Assembly (NCBI GenBank): GCA_009663005.1
Contig: CM018908.1
Coordinates: 11,682,890 to 11,692,889 of the forward strand
DNA length: 10,000 bases
DNA from: Actinidia chinensis
Taxonomy: Eukaryota > Streptophyta > Magnoliopsida > Ericales > Actinidiaceae
Direction: 5' to 3'
Under the pieces are notes generated by a model. It was not told the origin of the DNA. It saw only the letters and a program-made list of their open reading frames with translations, and searched no databases. Positions 1 through 8,020 of the stretch are shown one piece after another. Each line of letters starts with the position of its first letter. The first letter of the stretch is position 1. Made by a program: the position numbers and the translations under genes.

Positions 1-158
1 TGTAAATACCCTGATTTTATATTTTGGTTTAGAATGAAAGATTTATAACTTTTGGGATAAAATTAAAAAAGATATTTAAGTTTAAATAAGGTATTAATTA
101 GAAAGATGGAGGGAGCAACAAAGTGGTAATTTTTGGTTAGTGGGAGACCCTTTCGGCT

Positions 159-246
159 GAAAGACAAGATAAAAAAAAAGAAAATAGAAAAATAGAAAAA
201 GAAAGAAAAAAGGAGAAAGAATAAAGAGAAAGAAAAAGAAAATAAT
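159..246. repeat. A-rich purine low-complexity tract
   Basis: A nearly pure A/G stretch of AAAG, AAAAG and AAATAG variants lies inside the left LTR. On the opposite strand it creates a spurious hydrophobic phenylalanine/leucine ORF, which is not a gene. It is probably a decayed microsatellite-like expansion within the LTR. Confidence 0.8.
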
Positions 247-713
247 GATATTTTTTTGGTTTAGTGTGGTTTCTTTTAATGAGAGAATCTTATGGAAAAG
301 AGGAGATAGCTCACGTATCAGGCGATTCATAAGAAGCAAAAGAAATAGAGAGAGAGACTGATGTGAAGAAAGTCTGAGATATGTAATAAATTATTTGGTG
401 TGGTTCTTTCTTTGATATGAAGACTGGGTTGGTAGATCAAAGTGAGATGATGTCGGATCAGGTAAATTTTAGTATGATGATCATGGGGGCAGATCTTATA
501 TCTAGTGGGGGTGAATCTCATTTGAGGTCAGGCAGGAGGTATACAATATGCTTCTAAACTCCGGAGGTTTTTCTAAATATCTATTTTGTATTCCTCTTGA
601 GCATGTGTGCTATCTGTTGAAATCATGGGTATTTTGTTGGCATCGTGATATGTTATGATTTTATATTTGATGGCTAAATGCTATGGAATGGATGATCATT
701 CTGAGTGATCCGC

Positions 714-730
714 CAATAGTTCCACTATTG
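714..730. other. Short perfect hairpin in the left LTR
   Basis: CAATAGT, a TCC loop, and ACTATTG form a perfect 7-bp stem with a 3-base loop. It sits in the central part of the LTR. No T-run follows it, and there is no evidence that it acts as a terminator. A function is not claimed. Confidence 0.5.
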
Positions 731-1385
731 ACGAGAAAAATCCGAGAGCTAGGAGACGTGGATGAGGCCGGTCACTAGTAAATGTATCAGGAAAGACTGG
801 TATGAGGTTTTTGATGAAATATTGATTTCGTTGTGCTTACTCTGACATTTGTTGTTGACCATTATTTGATTCGTTGAGCAATATTCCGTCGTATTGTAAT
901 ACTTCCCTGTTTAAAATGATTTTTCAGGAGGACGTGGAGTTCGGATAGTACGAAATGGGTCTATGAAAGACTTAAAGATTTTTTATCTTTGTATTAATTT
1001 GCATTTGGAGACATGTAAAAATAATATTTAGAGACTATTGAATATTTGAAGACAATAGTGCTTCTGATTTGTATTTGAGGAAAAATACGGCGAATTAGGT
1101 ACTTAATTAACGGCCCGGGAGGGTCGGGTCGTCACAGCGAATATATAGATACACCCTATCTCTCTCCGAGTTTAGGAACCTGTTTAGCCTCAACAGTAAT
1201 CCTAAACCGGATCAAGGCTAGATGTATTTCAAGGCGAGGTACAAAACGATTCTGCTCAGAGGATATACCAGCAATGTCAAGGGGTAGAAGAGCAAGTTTT
1301 TCTTTGCTTCTGGAGACGAGTGGGAGCTTCCTAAAGGTTTGTCTAGAGAAGGTGTTCCAAGGGTCCCGAGGACATGGCTTTCTAG

Positions 1386-1466
1386 GTCGATCTTAACGTT
1401 TGTTTGTCATTTTTGCTTTTACTAAACGTTCAAAGAGTTAACATTCCATTTCATATGTTTTTTCAG
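1386..1466 (+). other. Probable intron 1 of the accessory ORF (donor uncertain)
   Basis: Recognisable coding sequence stops near the TWLSR codons at about 1385 and resumes with KHCNNPPRL just after a polypyrimidine acceptor TTTTTTCAG ending at 1466. The stretch between is T-rich and non-coding. The acceptor is convincing. The donor is not: an AG/GT at 1385/1386 gives the wrong phase for the resumed frame, and the GT at 1406 would give an open join. Indels in the relic could explain this. Confidence 0.45.
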
Positions 1467-2454
1467 ATAAACATTGCAACAACCCTCCCAGGTTATACGG
1501 AAATGAGCATAAAATCTTTGACTAGATTTTTAGTTCGATAAAGAGTCAAGGATGTTATTCAGTCCCGGTGCTCCTAGATTCCAAATCATTTTGCCGCACT
1601 TTTGTTTCTCCTGGGTCCATGGTGTCCGGGACTGTGGATGAGGAATGCCCTAAAGATGGAGCACCGAGTTCGTTGGGCGACACGGGTGAGTCCCACCCTT
1701 CCCGTGATGAACATATTTAGCGAGACAGTCCTTCCTGAGATGAATCAGTAGAATTCCTATGAGTCATTAGGACAGAACAAAGGAGGATTTTACCTCATGT
1801 TCCCGACTTAACCCTGATAAAGTGGTTAGGGGGAAAAGTTCGCAATCCTATTTTAGATCATTTTCTGAATGCTCCGAGCTTAAGCTCGAATTCAACATCG
1901 GAATCTTGGTCGGATTTAGGGCTACCCCCCAAACTTAAATCGGATGGTACTGCCTCTTGTCTATTCTAAGTGTTTGCTTTTCTACGTCTAATATGTGTAC
2001 TATTTTACAACTATGTTGAAGAGAATTAGCCTCAAGAAGCTCGGTGAGAAGGTTGAAAAGTCAAAGAACAGAGGTTCTGCGGGGGTCTCTACTCCGACAA
2101 AAGGGGTGGTCATTAGCGAGAAGCGACCATGGGATGATCCATCCAGCTTGCCTAGTAAGAAAGGGCAAAGATACCGATAGCTCCAAAAGGAAGGAAGCTA
2201 CCACTGCGCCTGAGCCCAAAAAGAAAGTGACTAGGCCTGGTGATATAACGTGCCCAAGGGCCACTTCTTCGAAGCCCAAAGGTGGCAACTCACCATCTTT
2301 GGGCACTGTCCTCGGACTTGGGACCTCCATTCTCGGTAGCCCCTCCATAGCTGAGAAGATTCTGCAGGGAGCGATTCTCCACGCAGACCAAGAAAAAGTG
2401 GGACAATTGTCTTTGGATCAGACGGCCACCAATTTTTTCTATGTTCTCGGCCAA

Positions 2455-2537
2455 GTACCACCTCAGTTATGCACCCAACATTTTTTTTATTTTTTATTTA
2501 TTTATTTTTTTGATCTAAAGTGATTTGTTTGTAGTAG
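2455..2537 (+). other. Probable intron 2 of the accessory ORF (83 bp)
   Basis: The upstream reading frame ends FFYVLGQ with CAA at 2452-2454. A GT follows at 2455, then a very T-rich stretch, then TTTGTAGTAG. Using the second AG (ending 2537), the frame resumes at GCG 2538 in the same phase, with no stop until TAG 2670, and runs into the coiled-coil part. The first AG (2534) would leave an immediate TAG. GT-AG ends, length and T-richness are typical of plant introns. The splice is inferred only. Confidence 0.65.
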
Positions 2538-2999
2538 GCGCCTGTTTTTGGATCTTCCCTGGCTGTCAAGAGCAAGGAGGTAGGGAAAGAGGCCACTCTT
2601 CAGCAAGGCCGGGCTGCTTCCCTAGAAAGTGAGGTATCTCACCTCCAGACCCTAAATGGAGAGATTGAATAGCAATTGGCCGAGTCCCGAGCTCGAGAGC
2701 AACAGGACGGCTATAACCTGGACAAGATGAAGGAGGAACGTGACACCTCTGTCGACAAGTTCAAATCCTCGCCAGACTTCTTGGGGGTAGTTGAAGATGC
2801 TGCCTCTAAGTACTTCAGCAAAGGTTTTGATTTTTGCAAATGGCAACTCTGCCGACATCATCCTGACCTCACCATCGATTTGGAAGGCATGGGTCTCGAT
2901 CAGGATCTGTTGGCAGAGGAAGACGAGGCCGAGGAAGAAAAGGAGAAGGAGGGCAAGAACGAGAAGGATATAGGCGATGTAAATCCTCTTTCACTCTGA

Positions 3000-3220
3000 A
3001 TTTTTTTTTTTTATAATGGCGTCCTGTAGTTCTTTTCCTTTCCTTAAATGAAAAACTTTGTTCATTGTATTCCCTCGCTTTTTTCGTTGCATCTCCTGCT
3101 AATGTCATGTGCTAATTAGAATAAAGGCGTCCACAATTTTACTAAATTTGAGATGCAAACCTTAAACAAGGCAAAGTAAAGAAAATAAAATTGGCGACCA
3201 TTAAAGCTGCCAAGCGGAGT
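3000..3220. other. Non-coding spacer between accessory ORF and repeats
   Basis: AT-rich sequence follows the accessory ORF stop, starting with a T-run at 3001-3013. I see no credible coding sequence on either strand. In the Tat element this would be part of the region between pol and the antisense ORF. Confidence 0.5.
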
Positions 3221-3260
3221 TAAGAAAACTCTTACATGGCGAAGAAAACTCTTATATGGC
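3221..3260. repeat. 20-bp tandem duplication
   Basis: TAAGAAAACTCTTACATGGC (3221-3240) is followed directly by GAAGAAAACTCTTATATGGC (3241-3260), matching at 18 of 20 bases. It lies just upstream of the larger 65-bp array and may reflect the same slippage-prone region. Confidence 0.8.
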
Positions 3261-3313
3261 AAAGTGAGTAATCAAGCAATCCATGATTAATATACCTTCA
3301 TGGTTTTTCTAGC

Positions 3314-3663
3314 TAATGGCAACCTCCACAATGGCGATCAAGATGCCTTATCATATCGTAATGAATGGGCGTTCTTGATAATGGCAACATCCTTAATGGT
3401 GATCAAGACACCTTATCATATCGTAATGAATGAGCGTATCTTGATATTAGTGACCTCCGCAATGGTGATCAAGATATCTTATCATATTGTAATGAATGGG
3501 TGTATCTTGATAATGGGGCATCCTTAATGGCGATCAAGATGCCTTATCATATTGTAATGAATGGGTGTATCTTGATAATGGTGACATTCTTAACAGCAAT
3601 CAAGACGCCTTATCATATTGTAATTAACGGGCGTATCTTGATATTAGCGACCTCCACAATGGT
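3314..3663. repeat. 65-66 bp tandem repeat array, about 5.3 copies
   Basis: The motif ATGGCGATCAAGATGCC and its variants recurs at 3331, 3396, 3462, 3527 and 3593, with a partial sixth copy at 3659, so the spacing is 65 or 66 bp. Each unit holds TTATCATAT(C/T)GTAAT in the middle and runs from GATCAAGA to TCTTGAT, short inverted arms about 43 bp apart. The segment before the motif has two versions: a 'gacctccacaatgg' type (copies 1, 3, 6) and an 'acatccttaatgg' type (copies 2, 4, 5). The array lies between the relic pol and the antisense ORF, where Tat-lineage elements are known to carry hypervariable 3' UTR tandem repeats. Plus-strand ORFs across it (repeated HIVMN) are by-products of the repeat. 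Confidence 0.9.
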
Positions 3664-3999
3664 CTTCACCTCATCTAAGTAGGCCACCATCCTTGTGTCT
3701 TTGGTGAGGTAATCCCCTTGAACTTAGTTTACCACCAATTGGGAATCACTGAAGGCATCCAAGGAATCTACTCCCAGTTCTGTTGCAACTTTTAGTCCGG
3801 TGAGAAGAGCTTCGTATTCTGCTTTGTTGTTGGTAGCTTTAAACCCTATCCAGATAGCGTAATCCATCTGCTCGCCTGAAAGGGTTTAAAGTACTAACCC
3901 GGCGCCACATTCATGCTAGTTTGATGACCCGTCTACAAATAATTTCCATCTGGCGAAGTCTTCATCTAACTTCTGTGTTTTTTGGGATTTCCTTCTCGA
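3664..3999 (-). pseudogene. Second (archaeal-type) RNase H of the Tat polyprotein, broken
   Basis: Read on the minus strand, this gives WKLFVDGSSN near 3940-3970, then NKAEYEALLTGLKVATELGV, then SLDAFSDSQLVVN, then GDYLTKDTRMVAYLDEVK ending near 3664. The acidic residues expected in an RNase H fold (D of VDGSS, E of AEYEALL, D of FSDSQ) are all present. A second RNase H after the RT-linked one is the mark of the Tat lineage. Stops interrupt it: TAG at 3916-3918 just after the VDGSSN motif and TAA at 3724-3726 in the VVN*VQG stretch. A frameshift lies between the two halves. At the C-terminal end the sequence passes straight into the 65-bp repeat array, so the linker and the whole integrase expected next are absent. 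Confidence 0.85.
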
Positions 4000-4734
4000 G
4001 TGGGGTTTCCTCAAGCTCCTGGGCGATGTCATATGTGAATTCGGCCACAAAATCGACTAGGGCTTGAGCCTCTATTGCCATTCTTGGTTTATATTCGATG
4101 TGGAATTTACTAAGTTCAATGGACCACTTTAGGAGTCTTCCCGAGGTTTCAGGTCGTTGGAGGATCTACTTCAAAGGTTAATTTGCCAGTACAGCTATAG
4201 GGTGTGCTTGGAAATAATAGCAAAGTTTTCTAGCGGCGATCAGGAGGGCATAGGCAAGTTTCTCTATTTTCAGATATCTAGATTCAACACCCACTAAGAC
4301 TTTGCTAGCATAGTAGATTGGTTTTTGGATTTTATCTTATTCTCGGATTAAGACTGCACTGATCGTGGTTGGCGAGATGGATAAATATATCAGGAGTGCT
4401 TCACCAGTAATAAGAACCATGAGCAAGGGTGGCAACCCGAGATATTCTTTTAGTTGTTAGAATGCTTCCTCAGTCTCATCCGTCCACTGGAAACTTTTAT
4501 TTTTCCTTAGGATCTTGAAGAAAGGTAAGCACTTGTCAAATGACTTGGAAACTAATCTGTTAAGGGCGGCGACTTAACTAGTTAATTGCTGCACCTCATG
4601 AACGTTCCTAGGCGAGCTCATTGCAAGAAGGGCCTGTATCTGATTCGGGTTTGCCTCGGTTCCACGCATGGTCACTAAAAATCCTAGAAACTTCCCAGAT
4701 GATACTCCAAAGATGCATTTAGAAGGATTCAACA
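4000..4734 (-). pseudogene. RT thumb/connection and first RNase H of the Tat polyprotein, broken
   Basis: Minus-strand reading frames continue from the RT palm: NPSKCIFGVSSGKFLGF and EANPNQIQALLAM (about 4600-4740), FQWTDETEEAF (about 4460-4500), then IYYASKVLVGVESRYLKIEK and LAYALLIAARKLCYYFQAH (about 4200-4320). These match the retroelement RNase H that follows RT in Ty3/gypsy pol, which degrades the RNA strand of the RNA-DNA hybrid. An in-frame TAA at 4337-4339 and further stops and shifts make it non-functional. A less conserved linker, IEYKPRMAIEAQALVDFVAEF (about 4030-4100), leads to the second RNase H. Confidence 0.8.
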
Positions 4735-5580
4735 TCATCCGGTGCTTTCATAGGAAGGCGAATGGTTCTTCCAGGTGGGCGATGTGATCAGTTGCCTTGA
4801 TGCTTTTGACGAGCATTTAACATCAATATAAACCTCCATGGTTCTCCCAATCAAATCCTTGAACATTTTGTTTACTAATCTTTGGTATGTCACCCCAGCG
4901 TTCTTCAAACCAAATGGCATAACCTTTTAACAATATAGTCCTCTCTCCGTGATAAAGGAAGTTTTTTCCACATCGGGCAAATGCATTTTGATCTGGTGAT
5001 ATCCAGATAAGGCATCTATAAAACTCAGGAGCTCATGTTTGGACGTGGCGTCAACTATTAGGTCGATCTTTGGCAACAAAAACTATTCTTTGGGCAAGCT
5101 TTGTTAAGGTCGGTGAAGTCGACATATACTCTCCATTTCCCCCCTTCTTAGGGGCGACCACAATGTTAGTGAGCCACTCTGGATATTGGACTTCTCTAAC
5201 GACACCAGCTTTGATGAGCTTGGTCACTTCCTCTTCTGTGACTTTTAATCGTTTAGGAGCAAACTTCCTTCTTTTTTGGCGAATTAGGGGATGCTCAGTA
5301 TTGGTGAATAATTTGTGAATGGCGATTTGAGGATCAATGCCTGGAACATCGCCCTGAGACCAGGCAAATACATTATAATTCTTTTTTAAAAAGTTTACCA
5401 AGGCAGATTGTAGCTCGTCTGTAAGCTTGGTGCCGATCATAACATGGCGATCCAGATAGTTTGGGTGAATGGAGATTGGAGCAACTTCTTCCAAAGGTTT
5501 GGTATTTTCCGTTTTCTAGGATCCGTTAAGATAATATGTTCCACCTCGTCCCTCAAAGCCTCCATCTCAGCATCGACGAT
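4735..5580 (-). pseudogene. Reverse transcriptase of the Tat-lineage element, broken
   Basis: The N-terminal half (5494-5160) reads NVFAWSQGDVPGIDP, QKRRKFAPKRLKVTEEEVTK and LIKAGVVREVQYPEWLTNIV, the usual Tat RT entry. Near 5148, at the GGGGGGAAATGG run, the frame changes; the V(Y/D)VDFTDLNKACPK-type block continues in another frame, then shifts again near 5090. The palm resumes at 4920 with [20 protein letters not shown] and reaches the catalytic motif at about 4825, where YIDD has become YIDVK through a small insertion that removes the second catalytic aspartate and shifts the frame. The polymerase is therefore dead. The stretch 5495-5580 carries the linker to protease (AEMEALRDEVEHIIL), with a frame change before MEEVAPISIHPN. 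Confidence 0.88.
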
Positions 5581-5592
5581 CTGTAATTGTTA

Positions 5593-6003
5593 TTAGTTAC
5601 GTGGTTTGAGAGAGGGATCAATCTTCATAGCAAAGATAAAATTTTGTCTGGCCATCTTTTGGTCGCCCTTCATCTCGCCTATTCCTGTTGTGGTAGGGAA
5701 TTTTATCTTTAAGTGATAGGCCAAAGTGATGGCCCTAGTTCCCCTAAGAGTCGGGTGACCCAAGATTGCGTTGTAGGGCGAAGGGCAGTCTACCACAATG
5801 AAGTCTTGCCAAATGGTAGTCTGGTAAGGCTCTATTCCCAAAGTTACAGGCAATTTGATCCATCTGAGAGGATGGGTGGTATTCTCTCCAAATCCGACCA
5901 GGGGAGTGTGAAAACGATGTAACTTATCCAAGCCAATCTTCATTTTGTCGAAGGCCGAGATAAACAAGATATCCGCAAAACTCCCATTGTCAACCAAGAT
6001 CCT
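5593..6003 (-). pseudogene. Aspartic protease domain of the Tat polyprotein
   Basis: The minus-strand frame reads [20 protein letters not shown] at the start, then [20 protein letters not shown], then [20 protein letters not shown] and [22 protein letters not shown] stands at the retropepsin active site; DNGSS or DTGSS is normal for plant Tat elements, so N here is not by itself a defect, while F after NGS is unusual. The domain length (about 135 residues) and the ILGHPTLR motif fit the family, which cuts the polyprotein into mature parts. It is the longest intact piece of the polyprotein but is separated from gag by TAG at 6004-6006, and it ends at stops near 5593. Confidence 0.88.
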
Positions 6004-6726
6004 CTAAACTTTGAAGTTGGCAATGACAGCAGAGATCACCAAGGCATCGTCATGAGGTAGGTGTAAGCCTCTCAAGTCGTCGTTGGTGAAGGTAATGGGC
6101 AAATGGGTCACAGCTGCAGGCGATGAGAGGTTGTAAACTTCTTCCTTTGTTCGTCCATTAGCATTCCTGGTGTGTCTTTTTGGGATAAGCTCGAACATCC
6201 TCTCGATCCAAACCCCCATGTGGATCACCTGTATGTCTATTACAGTTGGTCAGTTGTCGTCGTATCTCTTTTCTAGCAAACTCGGTGATGGGTGATCAAT
6301 GACATACTTTCTCAGATACCCCTTCTTGATAAGGTCGGCTATCTGTTCCTTCAGTTGGAAGCAATCTTCCATATTATGTCCGTGGTCTCAGTGGAACTCA
6401 CAATACCTGTTCTTATTCCTCTTCCAAGGATTAGTCTTAATTTTTCCTGGCCATTTGATGAATTCTTCATGCTTAATTTCTATGAGCACTTAGGCTATAG
6501 GTGCGTTGAAGGGTGGTAACACCAATTCAGGGCGATAAGGTGGGGTACGAGGACGCCTAGAACTGGTTTATCGCCTCAAAGCTCGGTCATGCCTCTTGTT
6601 CCTCGCTTCATCTCTGTAGTTTGCTCGCTTGTCGGCCTTGCTTTGGAGAGTCGCCAAGGTTTCAAGGACGTTCTTTGAAAGGGAATCAAATAATGGTCCT
6701 GGGCGAAGTCCCTCCATCATGGCTAT
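6004..6726 (-). pseudogene. Gag C-terminal part of the Tat element, interrupted by the Tekay-like insertion
   Basis: From the right edge the minus strand reads [19 protein letters not shown] and [20 protein letters not shown] (about 6601-6726), matching the end of the plant retrotransposon gag domain. A linker follows, then a zinc-knuckle-like [14 protein letters not shown] at 6361-6405, then [20 protein letters not shown] (6301-6360), then [18 protein letters not shown] and [20 protein letters not shown] before the protease. Gag packages element RNA. In-frame stops include TGA at 6388-6390 inside the zinc-knuckle motif, one near 6565, and TAG at 6004-6006. The N-terminal two-thirds of gag is missing because the LTR at 6727 cuts in; it should continue beyond the second element, off-window. 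Confidence 0.82.
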
Positions 6727-7839
6727 TATCACGCCCCGCAACCCGGCCTATGCGGATCGTGAGCACGTGATGGCCGACGGCGGCCGCCAAGGCCAACTTA
6801 CCTAAACCGTGCATTCTCAATTTAAAATACCATAATATTTTTCTTTTGCGGAATCGTAATCATACTAAAAATAATAATAAGGTGGTCACGTCATACCGTA
6901 CATACAGAGCCTGTGTCTAATATTTAACTTTACATACATTCCCAAGCAAACAAGAATCATATATAGTCTTCAGACATAAATTAGGGTCTACCTTCAAAAT
7001 ACATAACAAGCCATCGGCTCTCAAACTACAATCTATGCTTCAACCTTGTTCTTCACTTTTGGCTTCTTGAAAGGTTTTCGAAAACGTAAGCTAAACGCTT
7101 TGTGAATACATAAATCTAACTAAAATACCATGATTGTTTTCATATCACATATCATATTAGTCTAATCATGTACATTTCATGTCTTTAACTTAAAACTCAC
7201 GTAAACATAACTTGCATAGTCATAAAACATACCGTGAGCATAAACATTTTCATATCTTCTTGAAATCCATGCCCATATCTGTAGGGTGAATACTCGGCAT
7301 CACATACTAGCCGTATAGGCCTATGGGTGCTCTTTAGGCCAGAGATCTCTCATCGTACCGATGGTCTATTTCACGTCCCCCATCCCGTTTGGAACTATCT
7401 GGCTTGATTAAGTCCCCGTCAGCTAGGACCCTATTGTCACCATGCTACATACTTGAACATACTTGCTTTTCATGGAAAGTCATGCTAGTCATTGAATCAT
7501 CAAAACATTCATCCCTGGTTTCAGTACATAGCATAACAACATATCGTACATTTGAAGCATGACATTCATATTTAAACATAAATGTTGAGCATTGAAATCA
7601 TGGAAAACCTTTGTATATACATATACATTTGAAACATTTTGAACATACATAGGTTTTGTTTCATAGCATTATTGTTTACTCACCTGGGTTCTCTTGCTAG
7701 TGCTAACCTGGGTGTCCCTACAATTAAGGTAAGGAATTGTCAATACTAGTTTTATTGAATCACTAATTTGCATTATGACTTTCAACTGAACTTAGATATC
7801 TTATTCTAATCCCACTCTCTTAGTCATGTGTCTAAGTCT

Positions 7840-7847
7840 CTTATATA
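7840..7847 (-). promoter_or_regulatory. Possible TATA box in the Tekay-like LTR
   Basis: The minus strand reads TATATAAG about 670 bases into the LTR, in element orientation, a plausible place for the U3/R promoter. Because TATATA is self-complementary, the plus strand also reads TATATAAA. No transcription start can be fixed from sequence. Confidence 0.35.
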
Positions 7848-7865
7848 AAAAAAAAAAAAAAAAAA
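7847..7865. repeat. 19-base A homopolymer
   Basis: An uninterrupted A-run (T-run in element orientation) lies next to the TATA-like site in the LTR. Its length is likely to vary and is a weak point for sequencing. Confidence 0.9.
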
Positions 7866-7965
7866 GATCTATCAAGAACCTATATAACTTTGGCAACATT
7901 TAAAAGTTCTAGGAAAAGGCCAATTTGTGCCTGAAAGTGGTCCTAGCGTTCCGAACTCTATCATT

Positions 7966-8020
7966 GGGCGTTCGGACGCTTGAGCGTTCGTTATGCTTTT
8001 TTTTGGGCGTTCGGACGCTT
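7966..8020. repeat. Two copies of a 16-bp CG-rich motif in LTR U3
   Basis: GGGCGTTCGGACGCTT occurs identically at 7966-7981 and 8005-8020. A related GAGCGTTCGTTA lies between them, and looser GTTCGAC/CATTCGACGCC versions occur near 8288 and 8349. The core GCGTTCGGACGC is a near palindrome. In element orientation the pair sits about 120-180 bases upstream of the TATA-like site, where enhancer repeats are often found in LTRs. Regulatory function is inferred. Confidence 0.75.

Larger units (their letters stand above)
1..1136 (+). repeat. LTR of a Ty3/gypsy (probably Tekay-like) element, possibly solo
   Basis: The block begins TGTAAATACCC at the first base of the window and ends GGGTCGTCACA at 1136. 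The start and the reverse complement of the end match at 8 of 11 positions (TGT..A..ACCC), as expected for the short inverted ends of an LTR. The CCCGGGAGGGTCGGGTCGTCACA-like end resembles plant chromoviral LTR ends as I remember them. The base after the end does not start a tRNA primer-binding site, and no purine tract lies beside it. On the right, accessory-ORF coding sequence resumes immediately. That fits a solo LTR, or the outer LTR of an element extending left. The flanking five bases GCGAA would be one target-site copy; the other is off-window. Plus orientation is favoured but not proven. No ORF inside is convincing. The exact start at base 1 is uncertain because the left flank is missing. 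Confidence 0.6.
1137..2999 (+). pseudogene. Relic of Tat-element antisense accessory ORF (putative gypsy-type transposon protein)
   Basis: Degenerate coding sequence runs on the plus strand, opposite to the gag-pol at 3664-6726. From about 1166 it reads EFRNLFSLNSNPKPDQG, then a KSKFFFASGDEWELP segment, then KHCNNPPRL after an apparent intron near 1466. These resemble the plant 'putative gypsy type transposon' family (PF04195-like) as I know it. A basic, low-complexity middle (about 2044-2454) is followed by a probable coiled-coil stretch and a C-terminal part reading FKSSPDFLGVVEDAASKYF near 2760-2820. It ends in an acidic E/K-rich tail and TGA at 2997-2999. In-frame TAG codons occur at 1219, 1285, 1523 and 2670, and the frame shifts between about 2100 and 2180. 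The N-terminus is cut off by the LTR at 1136. The protein's function is unknown; antisense accessory ORFs downstream of pol are known in Tat elements such as Grande. Family assignment is from memory of motifs, not a search. Confidence 0.7.

Noticed and set aside
94..521. Minus-strand ORFs with long F/L runs resembling membrane segments
   Set aside because: They come from the A-rich tract on the other strand inside an LTR; no family motif is visible.
714..730. Bacterial-type terminator
   Set aside because: The hairpin has no following T-run and the context is eukaryotic.
2061..2461. Minus-strand ORFs of 76 and 95 codons opposite the accessory ORF
   Set aside because: They are antisense shadows of the plus-strand reading frames, which carry the recognisable motifs.
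3314..3663. CRISPR-like array
   Set aside because: The whole 65-66 bp unit is repeated, without unique spacers, in a plant retrotransposon context.
3300..3682. Plus-strand repeated-peptide ORFs (HIVMN repeats)
   Set aside because: The repeat length of 65-66 bp does not keep one frame, and the pattern follows from the DNA repeat.
5070..5922. Plus-strand ORFs of 69-82 codons within the pol region
   Set aside because: They lie opposite clear RT and protease frames and show no family motifs.
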